DNA of 64,000 bases from Tolypeutes matacus. Taxonomy: Eukaryota; Chordata; Mammalia; Cingulata; Chlamyphoridae. Numbering within the stretch: the stretch's first letter is position 1; each line of letters starts with the position of its first letter. The stretch lies in contig JAKSZT010054001.1 of the NCBI GenBank assembly GCA_026826555.1, positions 2,800,381 to 2,864,380 of the forward strand. The letters run 5' to 3'. This document shows positions 1 through 12,556 of this stretch, one piece after another. Below the pieces are notes generated by a model, which did no database searches, was not told the origin of the DNA, and saw only the letters and a program-made list of their open reading frames with translations. The translations under genes and the position numbers were made by a program.

Positions 1-348
1 CATAAAATACCACATCTTTCCAAAAAGTAAATATAATTAGTAGTAAGCACATTACACATAAACACATCAGCAAAGCTTTTGGGAAAACAAAAGGCAGTAT
101 TAACAGAGGGTATATTAAGAAGATGTAAAGCCAGACTGCTTGGCAAATCCTGACCTTGTCACTCAACAGCTATGTGACCTTTACTATATGGGGTTGTTAT
201 TAAATAAGTTAATATTTATAAAGTACTTAAAACTATGTCTGGGACATATTATGTACTTTATAACTATTAAATAAACAGGAAAGATGTTTCCTAATTCCCA
301 GGGAATGTGTCCCTTTTCATTAACCTCAAAAGACTCTTATTCAGTTTT

Positions 349-459
349 TTGTTTTTTTGTTTTTTGTTTTTCTCTTACCAGGAGGTCCCAGGGATCGAAC
401 CCAGGTCCCTCCATATGGGAGAGGGACGCCCAACCATTTGAGCTACATCTGCCCCCCAG
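349..459 (-). repeat. DAS-type tRNA-derived SINE
   Basis: Read on the minus strand this is a tRNA-like head with an A-box-like stretch (tgtagctcaaatgg), a B-box-like stretch (ggttcgatccc) and an A-rich tail, seen here as the T-rich run from 349. The 12-bp direct repeat ttattcagtttt at 337-348 and 460-471 is the target-site duplication, so the insertion is complete and recent. The form matches armadillo DAS-SINEs, which L1 proteins mobilise. Confidence 0.9.
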
Positions 460-471
460 TTATTCAGTTTT

Positions 472-3139
472 AACTCCTACCCTCCACCCTCATAGTTGGT
501 TTCTTCACTTAGATTAGTAAATTCATTGTTTTAAGTTCAGAAATGAAAGAGCCATCCCTTGACCTGGGTAAATATTTCAACTGTCAAATAAGAAACTGTG
601 TATCTCTTATTAAGATTACCAAATAGATTAAAGGCCTATCAATATGAAATATATTTGGTATAAGTAATATAATTCCATGAAATGTGCCTTTATTAATTAC
701 TGAATAGGATTTTTTGAAAATGTTTTTGTAACCCTTACAAGTCACTTTTTTTTTTTTACAACTTACATTTTAAGAATAGAAATGCAATGGCAGAAAGAAA
801 TGAACAAGACAAGAAATATGTGTAGTACTATTCACAAATTAAAGTATTAACTAAATTTTATTTATTATAGATGTTTATTAAAACTTTATAACAGATTAAA
901 CTCCCAATACCACTTCTATTTTGGCCAAATGGATAATGCCAAAATTTGTAAATACTACAAACTTGCAATTGTGTTTGTACAGATTAGTATTTGTCCATAT
1001 TTTGAAAGAGTATATGAAACAGTATAAAGAAGGCTCTTACAACTCAGCTTGAGTTATATCTTAGAGTATAACCAGCTACTCATGTGCAAGACTTTCTTAA
1101 ATAAAGGTTACAGTTTGGCCATTAAAAAATATTTCAGGCCTCATTTTAAATGCTTGACTATTTCAAACTCTGATCATTATATTTTTGCCTTTGTACCTAA
1201 GCCTTCAGAAGGAACTTAAGGAGGAAAAACAGATCAAATAAGCTTTAAAAGATTTGTTTTAATTTGCATCAAAAATCATAAAGTTAACTTAAAACAAATC
1301 ATTGGATTAGTAAATTAACAGCTAATTCTATAATCATTGCAGGCAATCACTCTTAAGTAATTAACACATAGACATAAAGAGCCCAGTATTTGTGCTAGAT
1401 GAACAGATTCCTCTTAACACGCAGAAGTCTAAAGTGAAAGGCAAAAACTATTAATTAGAAGGCATGAAGATTACAGTGAACCTCTCCCCCAAAACTGATT
1501 TTCTACGAGATGCATAGATGGTCGCTATTCAGAAAGATTTCTCTCCATTTAACATAGACATTATACAAATTTCCAGGTTGCCTTCTACCCACCACTGACT
1601 CCCTGTCTCTAACCACCTTCAATTACTGTACACCTAAAATAATTCAGATAAGGCCACGTTCCTCAATCAGTAGTATGGGGAGCATCCACAGGAAAATGCC
1701 CTGAGATGTTTGTTAATAGTGTTGGTTCCTGGACCCTAGTCCATAACCATTGAATCAATATATAAGAATCTATGTTTCATAAATATTAAAGTTCAAGTAT
1801 GTTAAGCAAACATTTACTGAGCACTAAAATAAATTCCAGGCATTGTGCTAGGAATAGGAGACTAACAAAATATTAGTCTTAGTAAATCTCAGCTGAGAAT
1901 ACAACATCATGCAGAATTCAAAAAGGCATAATCTGTCTTGCTCATTACTAAATCTCTGATGATTGAATAATGCATTTCAAAAGGTAGGTTTGAGATGAAC
2001 CATTCTTTTATCTGTATTACTTTACCCATCTATTTTCCTATATAATTGAGAATTATCCTTTTTTAGTCTAGCTCTGAAATTTTTAGTAATGGAATTAAGA
2101 TGTGACAGGAAAGAAATGAAAAGTGTGACTAAGCTTTTTCACTACATTATACCCCCAAAGTACATAAATTGCTATTAAGATTAGCAATAGAGTAACCAAA
2201 ATTTCAAAAGAAAAATTCTTTCATAAACTCAGACACCATGTCCCTGAATGAAATTTCAATCAATAAGCACCTGAAAATAACTCAATAAATGGCATGACAC
2301 TTTTATAGGTGGGCTACAATGATAGTTTATATATATTAGTAGCTTCCTTATTAGAATTTTCACATTGCAGATTAATAGCCTCGCTATATAAATGGAAGAA
2401 TTGAGAAAAATATATTTGTACAGAATCACATACTGAGAAAAAAGTTTGGTCTCTTAACCTTCAAGGTAATGCCCATTTACTAGGCTACTTTCTCTCAAAA
2501 TAAGTGCCCATAAAAAATTAAAAGAGAATAAAAAATAAAATAAAAAGTGCCCATAAAACATGAGATAAGACTATCATATTAATTAATAAATAAATCCCAT
2601 TAACATCAAGTAAGGCAAAAATGCCTGTCATGAACACTAATATTATTTAACACTATTCTAGTAATCTTAGCAATGCAAAAAGAAAAATAAATGAGGAACA
2701 AATATTAAGTATATATAATATCCAGCCTCTATTGAACACCTACACAATTCAAGAATATCTCATAAAATACTAATGTGACTAATAACAGAGCTCAACATGA
2801 TGGCCAAATGCAAGATAATATTCAAAATGCAATTCAAAAATTAAGGAAAAAAGATTCCATTCATAATTAGACACCTATTAAATATCTAGCAATAGGCCTA
2901 ACAGAAATTGACAAGATAAAGAAAATTATAAAACATTTGGCCATATAAAAATGTAAAATTGTGTATATAATACACACATCAATAAAAAGACAAAAAGTGA
3001 AACTGAAAAAAAATATGCAAAACTTAACTTTAGGTAATTTCTTTAATATACAGTGAATTTTTAAAAGATTAATTTTAAAAAGAATTATTAGTTTCAAAGA
3101 GCCAACACTGTGAGGAAGCAATGCATTAAATGAACATGC
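472..3139. other. MACROD2 intron 2, AT-rich, no gene seen
   Basis: AT-rich sequence with stops in all frames. A fragment near 1800-1870 (acatttactgagcactaaa) resembles the end of an old L2 or MIR copy on the minus strand. A short direct repeat, aagtgcccataaaa, flanks an A-rich stretch at about 2501-2560. Nothing else is recognisable. Confidence 0.6.
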
Positions 3140-3205
3140 AATCCACTTAGAACAGTGCCTGGCCCAGGGTAACTAAGTGCTCAATAAATGTTAGTCGTTG
3201 TTGTC
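3140..3205 (+). repeat. MIR or L2 3' tail fragment
   Basis: The phrase acagtgcctggccc followed by gtgctcaataaatg is the typical shared 3' end of old mammalian MIR and L2 elements. Only the tail is present. Confidence 0.7.
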
Positions 3206-4059
3206 ATAATAAACAGAAAAACAAATAGTTTATAAGTCTATAAAAGAGGTTTACAAACTCATTCATGATTAAAGAAATATCAACATATTGTTATATACAT
3301 CTAAAAATAAATCCATGTTGATTGAATTTTGGTACATCTTTTTTAAATTAAAATATATTTTCCAATATCCTTCAGTACAGTTTTGTGATACAAACACATT
3401 TCTTGCTAAATTTAATTTCATATAATTCATATTTTTGTTGCTACTTTTAATAAGGTCTTTTTTCCTATGTTATTTTCTAACTGGTTATCATAGCATTGTA
3501 TAAGAACGCTAGAAGAAGAAGGTATGTATGTGTGCGTGTGTATATTTATAATGACGCTGGTCACATTATTGAGTTTGCTAATTTTTAGTAGTTTAGTAGC
3601 TTAAGGGTTTATACTCTTGGGTTTTCTAAGTGGAAAGTAACATCATTTACAATTAAGGGTAATTATATTTATTCGAGTAGTTACACCTCTTATATTTCAC
3701 CTGCCTCATTAGAGTAGATAGAGCTTTTTAAACGTTATATCCTAACGGTAATAATAGAAACTTTATATCATTCCTGATTTTAAGGGAATGCCCCTAGTTC
3801 TGTGTTTCTTAAAAGTACACTGCTTGGAACCCTGGTTTTGAGGGATATTGATTGATATCACATGGAAAAAGTGTTCCTTGGCCAAATAGGTTTGATAAAT
3901 ACAAGACTACACTGGTTTCTCTGCTATAGTAATTTTCAAAACATTGTGATTCTCTAAAAAGTAAGAGGGTATGCTTGGTCTCAAAATTTATTTGTAAAAC
4001 CAGGAGAAGGATATCATCAAGAGGCAACATATGACGCCCCCCAGAAAAGTCTCACCTCA
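3206..4059. other. AT-rich stretch, nothing recognised
   Basis: No open frame with gene-like features and no repeat I can name. The last 100 bases may already belong to the following L1 5' region, since the exact L1 start is unclear. Confidence 0.4.
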
Positions 4060-4952
4060 GAAAAAACTCATAAAAGAACAAACCCCACTTGTTTGGAACT
4101 CTGGAAGACAATAGAGCCTGGAGAAGGACTCCACAAACACTGCAGTGAAGGAGGAAAAAAATCCCTGCCAGTCCAAATGCCTCCCAATCAATTTGTTTCA
4201 CTTGGTTTAAGAGTCAAACTACGCAAAACCCTGGCCCAGGTACCTATTGCCATTATGCAGAGCCAGTTATGGTAGCAAATTAGAACCTCACACATATTCA
4301 GTCAGAATACCCAAGGCCACATAGACTCAGGGTAGAACCCAAGTGAATGGCAAGCCTGTGCATACGAAAGAACCCCCAGGAAACAAGAGAACCGTGACAG
4401 AACTCTTGGCAAGCGGTGTACACACCTAACCTGGCTTCTAATTGCTGAAGTGTCTGAACAGAAAAATGGGTATTTTTTAACACTGCTTATCTGGCACCCT
4501 GAATGCAGGATACCCGAAAGTGTAAATTACTGAAGGCAGAGAAGCCTCAGTGAAAAAAGGGAAACTGAGCTGCTTTAAGGCAGGATGAGCCCAGGGACTA
4601 ATAATAATGAAAAGGGGGCAATGAGTGAGGGAGAGAAGTTGAGCAAATCATAGGAGCTAGGGAGGAAAATCTGCACACAAAGAAACAGCAAACCCAATAG
4701 TCCTGGAGAAGAAACAGTGAAAAAGCAGCCTTCTTCTGGAGGTGAAACAATTGCACATAATAAAGAGTTCCTTAAAAGTTGCAGAATAAGAAACAGGTGC
4801 AGAAGCCCTGAGGAAAGCTGAACAGGCTGCTCTAAAGGTTCAGTATAAGCTGGACCAAGCATTGAGGAGCCTTAACACATAGCCAATCTACAATAAAATC
4901 CTAGGCAAGAGGGAGAAACTGACTTTAAGAATTAGCACATCAAAATAATCAG

Positions 4953-5930
4953 ATGTCCAGAAATCAGAAAAAAATTGCAGCCATACTAAGAAACAGAAAT
5001 ATAAGGCTCAGGTAAAGGAATAAATTAAATCTTCAGTGGAGAGACAGAATTTGGAACAAATAATCAAAGAAGTTCCAACAAATCTCTTAAATCAATTCAA
5101 GGAGTTGAAGGGAAACTTGGACATAAATAAATTAAATATGGGTATAGAGCTAAAGCATAATAAAACAATGTGTGAACAAAAAGAATTAGAAAGTTTAAAA
5201 AGAAACATAGCAAATTATGGGGATGGAAAAACACAATAAAGGAGATTAAAAATACACTAGGGACAAACAACAGCAGATTTGAACAGGCAGAAGAAACAAT
5301 CAGAAAATTAGAAGGCAAGACAATTGAAATTATACAGTCAGAAGAACAGACAAAGAGCAGAAGAAACTGGGCAGTACCTAACAGACCTGTGTGACAGCAT
5401 GAAGCATATCATTGTATGCATCAAGGGAGACCCAGAAGGAGAAGAGAAGGGAAAAGAGGCAGAAAAATATTTGAGGAAGTAATGGCTGAAAATATCCCAA
5501 ATCTTATGAAAGGCATAAATATAGATGTCCAAGAAGCACAACATGCTCCAAACAAGGTAAATCCTAGTAAGCCTACTACAAGACACATACTAAACAAAAT
5601 TTCAAATAACAAAAAATAAAGAGAGAATTCTGAAAGCAGCAAGAGAAAAGGCGATTTGTCACAATCCTCAATAAGACTAAGTATGGATTTCTCATCAAAA
5701 ACCACGAAGGCAAAAAGGCAGCGGTATGACATATTTAAGGTACTGAAAGGGAAAAACTGTTAGCCAAAAATTCTTTATCTGGCAAAACCATCCATCAAAT
5801 TTGAGAGTTTAAAACAGTCACAGATAAACACAAAGTGAGAAAGTTTATCAACAAAAGACCTGCCCTACAAGAATTCCTAAAGGGAGTTCTTCAGGTTGAA
5901 AGGAAAAGACAGGAGAGAGTGACTTGGAGT
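4953..5930 (+). pseudogene. L1 ORF1 relic (copy A)
   Basis: L1 ORF1 encodes an RNA-binding chaperone with a coiled coil, an RRM and a C-terminal domain. Here a start-like ATG at 4953 is followed by broken frames. A coiled-coil-rich stretch (5036-5239) and an RRM-region piece with KIFEEVMAENIPNL (about 5460-5510) sit in different frames, and internal stops are frequent. The tail near 5740-5900 (ttctttatctggcaaaacc) matches the extended C-terminal part seen in ancient mammalian L1 ORF1. It is not functional. Confidence 0.75.
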
Positions 5931-6650
5931 AACATAAAGAAATGAAGACCTTCAGTAAGGGTAACTAAAAGGGTAAATGTAAAACCCAATAGTATGCATT
6001 CACAATATACAACTCTACTCTTCTTCATTCCTATAAGAGTCAGGAAACAACTGAACAAGAAAAAGGCATATTTCCTGATAGTGGACATGAAATATAAAGA
6101 GGTAAAGTGGGACAAAAAAACAACATAAAGAGGGGAAACAGAGGGATATGGGAGCAAATTAGGTGTATGCTATTAATGTTAAGTGGGTATCTTTTCAAAT
6201 AATAATTTATAGATATAGGTTGTCCAATATAAACCTCACAGTAACCACAAAGAAAGTATTTTTAAAAGATACAGAAACAAACAAACAAAAAAAAACAGAA
6301 ACAAAAATGAGAAAGGGATCAGTTAGATACATCATAAAAGATCAACTATGCAGAAAAGGAGGTTGCAATAAAGGAGGAGAGAGACAAAGAAAGAAAAATA
6401 AAGACATAACATATAAAAAACAAAAGACAAAATAACTGAAGTAGAAATACTGACTTTACAGTAATAACACACTGAATGTTAATGGATTAAACTCCCCAAA
6501 CAAAAGACACAGATTGGCAGAAGGGATTTTAAAAAAGTATGATCCAGCTGGCTAATTCTAAATATAAGTTTTTTGACCATAAAAAAAAAAAAAAAAGTAT
6601 GATCCAACAATATACTGTTTACAAGAGACTCACCATAGATCCAAAGACAC

Positions 6651-7229
6651 TGTTTTAGTTCACTAAAGACTGCCAAGGCAATTTACCAGAAATGGGTTGG
6701 CTTTTATTATGGGGATTTATTAACTTAAAAGCTTACATTTCTAAGGCTGAGAAAAATGTCCTAATCAAGGCATCAGTCAAAGTTCTCTTACCAAAGGCAC
6801 AGCTGCCAGTGATCCTGAACTCCTGTCACATGGCAGGGCACAATGGCTGTGCCTGCCAGTTTCTGCCTTCTTCCAGACTCTGCTGCTTTCAGCTTCTGGC
6901 TGTTCCTTCAATGGCTTTCTCTCTCCTGGGTTCTGTTGATTTCAGCTTCTTGCTCCCGTAGCTTTCTCTCTCAGGTTCTGTGGGTTACTTTCTGAGCTCC
7001 TAGGTCTTTTCTCTCTGTCGCCCTCTCTCCGTATCCATCCAATTTATAAAGGACTCCAGTAAAAGGATTAAGACCCACCTTAGGTTTCCCCTTACTGAAG
7101 TAATCTAATCAAATGGCCCTTCACTGAATCTAATCAAAAGATCCCATCTAAAACAGGTTCACACACACAGGAAGGGATTACTTAAAGAACATAAATTTCT
7201 AGGGACCATAAAAGTCTCAGACTACTACA
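6651..7229 (-). mobile_element. Solo LTR, MaLR-like (copy 1)
   Basis: Begins TG and ends CA, with an exact 5-bp target duplication gacac at 6646-6650 and 7230-7234. No internal retroviral genes are present, so it is a solo LTR left by recombination. On the minus strand it begins tgtagtagtctgag. It resembles the copy at 58746-59251 and differs from the tgtagcagtttg group. Confidence 0.85.
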
Positions 7230-9291
7230 GACACAAACAGTAGAAAGGGAAAGGATGGAAAAAAGATATTCCAAGCAAACAGTAACCAAAAAAGAGCTGG
7301 GGAAGCTATACTAATATTGGACAAAACCCACTTCAACTGAAAAGCTGTTATGAGAGAGAAAGAAGGACAGTATATATTAACAAAAAGGGCAATCCACCAA
7401 GAAGAAATAGCAATCATAAATATTTATGCACCTAGTCATGATACTCCAAAATACATGAGACAAATATTGGCAAAACTGAAGGGAGAAATAGATACCTCTA
7501 TAATAATAATTGGAGACTTTAATACAACAATCTAATCCATAAATAAAACATTGAGACAGAAGATCAATAAGGAAACAAAGGACTTGAATAATATGATAAA
7601 TGAACCAGACCTAACAGACATATACAGAACAAAGCATCCCAAAACATGTACAATATACACACTTCTCAGGTGAAAATGGATCATTCTCTAGGACAGACTA
7701 CAAATCCAATCACAAAACAAGTCTCAATAAATTTTAAAAGACTGAAATTATATAAAGCATCTCCTCTGACCATAACAGAATGAAGCTAGATATCAATAAC
7801 AGGCAAAGAACTGGAAAATACACAAATTATGGAGCTTAAATAATACACTCTTAAACAATCAGTGGGTCAAAGAAGAAATTGTAAGAGAAATCAGCAAATA
7901 CCTTGAGACAAATGAAAACAAGAACACAATGTATCAAAACCTATGGGGGGAAAGAAAAAAAACTAAGGAAGGCAGTGCTGAGAGGGAAATTTATAGCCCT
8001 AAAAGCTTACATCAAAAAAGAAGAAAGAGCTCAAATCAAAGCCCTAACTGTACAACTGGAGGAAATAGAAAAGGAGCTACAAACTAATCCCAAAGCAAGG
8101 AGAAGGAAATGCATAACAAAGATTAGAGCAGAAATAAATGAAATTGAGAACAAAAAAAATAGAGAGAATCAACAAAACCAAAAGTTGGTTCTTCAAGAAA
8201 ATCAACAACATTGGCAAACCCTTAGCTAGACTGACAGGAAAAAAAAAAAGAGAAGATAAAAATAAATAAAATCAGAAATGAGAGAGAGGACATTACCACT
8301 GATCCCACAGAAATATGCAAGATCACAAGAAGACACAATGAACAACTGTATACCAACAATTTAGACAAGTTAGATGAAATGGACAACTTCTAGAAACACA
8401 CAAAACTACCTACACTGACTTAAGAAGAAATAGAAGACCTCAACAAAACAATCTCAAGAGAATGACTCAATCATGAAAAACCTGCCAACAAGTAAAGCCC
8501 AGGACCAGACGGCTTCACAGATGAATTCTACGAATCATTTCAAGAAGAATTAATACCAATCCTGTTCAAATTCTTCCAAAAAACCAGGAGGGAACACTAC
8601 CTAACTCATTCTATGAGGCCAATATCATACTAATTCCAAAGCCAGATAAAAATACTATAAGAAAGAAAAATTACAGACTGATCTCTTTTATTAGTATAGA
8701 TGCAAAAATCCTCAACGAAATACTTAAAATCAAATCCAACAGTACATTAAAAGAATTATACACTATGGGCAAGTGGGTTTTATCACAGATATACAAGATT
8801 GGTTCATAAGAAAATCAATGAACATAATACATCACATTAACAAAATGAAGGGAAAAAAACACACAATCATTTTTAACTGACACAGAAAAGGCATTTGACA
8901 AAATCCATCATTCTTTCTGGATAAAAAAACAGTTAAAAAAATAGGAATAGAAGGAAACTTCCTCAACACAATAAGGAGTATATATTGAAAAACTCACGGT
9001 TAACATCATACTCAATGGTGAAAAACTAAAAGCTTTCCCTGTCTGGAACAAGGCAAGAATGCCCACTGTTACCACTGGAAGTTCCAGCCAGAGCAGTTAG
9101 GCAAGAAAAAGAAATAAAGGACATCCAAATTGAAAAGGAAGAAGTAAAACTTTCACTATTTGCAGAAAACATAATCCTATATATACAAAGTCCCAAAAAA
9201 TCTACTACAAAGCTACTAGAGTTAATAACCAAGTTCAACAAAGCGGCAGAATACAAGATCAACACTAGAAAATCGGTAGCGTCTCTATACA

Positions 9292-9950
9292 TGTGTCAGT
9301 CTGCCAAAGGCTACCAATGCAAAGTATCAGAAATCTGTTGGCTTTTATAAAGGGTATTTATTTGGGGTAAAAGCTTACAGTTACAAGGCCATAAGAAGTC
9401 CAACTCAAGGTTGCTTTCTCACAAAAGTCAGCTGCCATGTGTTGACGCAAGATAGTTGCCCAATTATCTGGCTATCAACTATATGGCTGGTCTCTGCCTT
9501 GCCCTCTGGGCTTCCTCTCCCTTAAGTGAAGTACTCTCTTTCCTGGCATTAGAGTTTCTTCCCGCCCCTCCCATATCAGTCTCAGCTTTCTTCCAAAGGT
9601 CAGCTGTAATCTATCAGGCAAACAGTTCCTCCCTCCCTGGGGCTTTAGCTGTTTGAGCATTCTCCTTTCTGTCACATGGCAGGATCAAAAAAATGACAGC
9701 TCTCTCTTCTGTGTGTCTTCTTGAGTCAGTGTCCATTTATATTAGACCCAGCACCAGGGCAGGGACTCAACCTGAGTCACACCCACTAACATAGTCAAAT
9801 CAAAAGCCCTAATCTTAACAGGTAATCTAATCAAAGACATTTCAGCTGAATTTAATGCAATCAATGGGTGTCACATCCAGAGAAATAGATTACATTAAAA
9901 ACATAATTTTTCTCTTTTTAGGATTCATAAAATAATCTCAAACTGCCACA
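9292..9950 (-). mobile_element. Solo LTR, MaLR-like (copy 2)
   Basis: Minus-strand LTR inserted in the L1 reverse transcriptase region. Termini are TG...CA. The flanks ataca (9287-9291) and gtaca (9951-9955) are a 5-bp duplication with one mismatch. It shares the agtctgccaaagg start (plus-strand reading) and the ttatttggggtaaaagcttacagttac block with the 20647 copy. Confidence 0.85.
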
Positions 9951-11019
9951 GTACACTAGTAATGAGCAATCTGAGGAGGAAATCAAGAAAAAAAATTCCA
10001 TCTACAATAGCACCTAAAAGAATTAAATATCTAGGATTAAATTTAATCAAGGATGTAAAGGACTTGTACACAGAAAACTAGAAAACATTACTAAAATAAA
10101 TCAAAGAAGACCTAAATAAATGGAAGGACATTCCTTATTTATGAATTGGAAGACTAAATATGATTAAGATGCCAAGTCTATACAAACTGATTTAAAGATT
10201 CATTGCAATACCAATCAAAATTATAATAGCCTATACTGCAGAACTGGAAACACCAATTATTAAATTTATTTGGAAGGAAAAGGGGCAAAAACATCTTGAA
10301 AAAGAAGAATGAAGTTGAAGGACTCACACTTCCTGGCTTCAAACCATATTACAAAGCTACAGGGGTCAAAACAGCAGGATACTGACAAAAGAGCTTTATA
10401 AAGAAAGTGAAAAGACAACCTACTCAATGTGAAAAAATAACTGGAAACCACATGTCTGATAAGGGTTTAATATCCAAAATATATTAAAAAATCATGTGAC
10501 TCAAAAATAAAAAGACAAACAACCCAATTAAAATATGTGAAAAAGACTCAAATAGACATTTCTCCAGGGGGGATATACAAATGGCTAAAAAGCACATGAA
10601 AAGAAGCTCAATATCAATAGCTATAAGGGAAATGGAAAACAAAACCACAATGAGATATCACTTCACACCCCTAGAATGGCAACTATTTTAAAAAAGCAGA
10701 AAACTACTCTGGAGAGAATGTGGAGAAATAGGAACACTCATTCATTGCTGGTGGGAATGTAAAATAGTCCAAAACACTGTGGAAGACTGGCAGTTCCTCA
10801 GGAAGCAAAGTATAGAATTACCACATGATCCGGCAATTCCACTACCAAACGAACTGAAAGAAAGGACATGAACAGATATTTGCAGACCAGTGTTCACAGT
10901 GGTATTATTCACAATTGCCAAAGAATTGGAAGCAGCCCAAGTCCATAAACCGATGAATGGAAAAACAAAATGTGTTATAAGCATACCTTGGAATATTATT
11001 CAACTATAAAAAGGAATGA

Positions 11020-11290
11020 GGAGCTGAGGTGGCGCAGGCAGCAGAATACCTCTCTCCTACATCGGAGGTCTCCAAAATCGAATCCTGGTGAAGACTGGAG
11101 GAGGAGGACGAGAAGAGATGGCAGGAAACAGACATGGAGAATTGCCCAGCTAATGGACACAAAACAGCAAATGGGAAGGGGGGGGTTAAAATGGATAAAG
11201 TAAATAAATAAAATCTTAAAAAAAAAAAAAAAAAAAGATGCTATAAAAAAAAATAATAATAAAAAAATAATAATAATAAAAAATAAATAA
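11020..11290 (+). repeat. SINE of the second type (gaggtggcgcag head)
   Basis: The unit begins ggagctgaggtggcgcaggc, continues through a ggaaacagacatgg block and ends in long A-rich tails with AAATAA and AATAAT repeats. The L1 sequence ataaaaaggaatga is duplicated at 11006-11019 and 11291-11304, marking a clean insertion. The same unit forms the right half of the composite SINE at 23414-23830. Confidence 0.85.
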
Positions 11291-11989
11291 ATAAAAAGGA
11301 ATGAAGCACTGATGCATGCAACAACATACATGAACCTTGAGTACATTGTTGAGTGAAATAAGCCAGATACAAAAGAACAAATATCGTGTGATTTCATTGA
11401 TATGAACTAATTATAATAAGCAAGTTCATAGAATTTGAATCTAAAATATAGGTTTCCAATAGATAGACTGGGGTTAGAGAATGGGCAGTTGATGCTTAAC
11501 TTATATAGATGTTCTATTTAGGCTGATGGTAAAGGTTTGGAAATGGATGATGGTGATGGTAGCATATTGTGAGTATAATCAACAGCACTGAATTGTATAG
11601 ATGAATGTGGTTAAAAAAGAAAGTTTAGGGTGCATATATTACTAGAATAAAAATTAAAAGATAAAATATGACTGTACAACACAGTGAAGCCTACTGTAAG
11701 TGATCGTTTACAGTTAATGGTACAATATTAAAGAAGTTCCTGCATGAATTATAATGAATGTACAATACTAATAGAAAGTAGTTATAATAGGGTGTTATAT
11801 GGGGAAAAAATAAAACTAATGTAATATGATGATAGAATTATTTTAAGAATCTTTCACCAATGGTAACAAAGATAACTACTGTCATAAGAAATAGTACAAT
11901 TATTTACAAAAGTGCTATCATCAATAGTAATAAATGACCCACACCAATGCAAGGTGTTAGTGGTAGGGTGGTATATGGGAATTCTATCT

Positions 11990-12092
11990 TTTTTTTTTTT
12001 TTTTTTTTGAGGTTCTGTGGCCAGGGATTGAAACCAGGACCTTGCATGTGGGAAGCCAGTGCTCAACCATTGAGCCGCATCAGCGCCCCTGA
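11990..12092 (-). repeat. DAS-type SINE, first of a cluster of three
   Basis: T-run followed by the minus-strand SINE head (cagggattgaaaccagg, gggaagccagtgctcaacc, ttgagccgcatc). It sits in the 3'UTR of L1 copy A. Confidence 0.85.
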
Positions 12093-12103
12093 GTTGGTTT
12101 TTT

Positions 12104-12204
12104 GTTTTGTTTTTTTTTTTTTACCGGGAGGTCCCGGGGATCGAACCCTGGTCTCTCCATATGGTAGACGGACGCCGAACCTCTTGAGCCACATCCGTTT
12201 CCCA
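12104..12204 (-). repeat. DAS-type SINE, second of the cluster
   Basis: T-run, ggtcccggggatcgaaccc and catatggtagacggacgcc define a minus-strand copy. The sequence tggtttttt at 12095-12103 and 12205-12213 is its target duplication. It belongs to the catatgg subtype, unlike its two neighbours. Confidence 0.85.
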
Positions 12205-12229
12205 TGGTTTTTTCATTTGTTTGCTTGTT

Positions 12230-12326
12230 GTCTGTTTTTTTTGTTTGTTTGTTTTTAGGAGGTACCAGGAACTGAACCCATGTGGGAAGCAGGCACTCAA
12301 TCAACCTGAGCCACATCCACTCCCAG
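12230..12326 (-). repeat. DAS-type SINE, third of the cluster
   Basis: The T/G-rich tail (tttgtttgtttg), aggaggtaccaggaactg, gggaagcaggcactcaa and gagccacatccactccc mark a minus-strand copy of the gggaagcaggc subtype. A short internal deletion removes part of the B-box side. Confidence 0.8.
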
Positions 12327-12393
12327 AATCCTATATTTTATGCATAATCGGTCTGTAAGCTCATAAATTCTCAAATTAAAAAAAAAAAAAAAA

Positions 12394-12414
12394 GCATTGT
12401 ATTAGCACAAGGAC

Positions 12415-12454
<40 letters not shown>

Positions 12455-12556
12455 CGCGCACATGCAAGAGAGAGAGATAGACAGACCAATAGAATTGAAT
12501 TGAGAGCTCAGAAATAGACCGTCACATCTATAGGCAATTGATATCTTTTTATTTTT
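12394..12556 (+). mobile_element. L1 ORF2 fragment with TA/GA microsatellite
   Basis: The text gcattgtattagcacaagg and agaattgaattgagagctca belongs to the L1 ORF2 3' half. Between them a (TA)n-(GA)n simple repeat has expanded at about 12414-12454. Which L1 copy it belongs to is unclear. It may be the piece missing from copy A or part of an older element. Confidence 0.6.

Larger units (their letters stand above)
6470..11000 (+). pseudogene. L1 ORF2 relic (endonuclease-reverse transcriptase, copy A)
   Basis: The endonuclease part is recognised from GDFN in the frame ending at 7535 and from the tgttaatggattaaactcccc block near 6478. The reverse transcriptase part runs through 8500-10300. The catalytic FADD box of L1 RT reads FAEN at about 9158-9170, so both aspartates are lost. 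Many stops, two LTR insertions and one deletion complete the decay. Confidence 0.8.
4060..12393 (+). mobile_element. Long, degraded L1 retrotransposon (copy A), interrupted
   Basis: The order of an autonomous L1 is visible: a 5'UTR-like stretch (to about 4950), ORF1 relic, ORF2 endonuclease and reverse transcriptase relics, the conserved ORF2 C-terminal region (10550-11400), a 3'UTR and a poly(A) at 12377-12393. Stops and frameshifts break every frame. It is split by two minus-strand solo LTRs, one plus-strand SINE and three minus-strand SINEs. Around 10385-10400 the text jumps from the gtactggcacaa-like motif to the aagaaagtgaaaagacaac motif, which normally lie some 400 bp apart, so there is an internal deletion. 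The 5' boundary is approximate and no target-site duplication was found. Confidence 0.8.

Noticed and set aside
5421..5732. 103-codon minus-strand frame, phenylalanine- and leucine-rich
   Set aside because: It is the antisense of L1 ORF1; such frames appear opposite A-rich L1 coding strands throughout the window.
12414..12477. Alternating TA and GA repeats as a regulatory or CRISPR-like array
   Set aside because: Simple microsatellite; no spacers or regular direct repeats.
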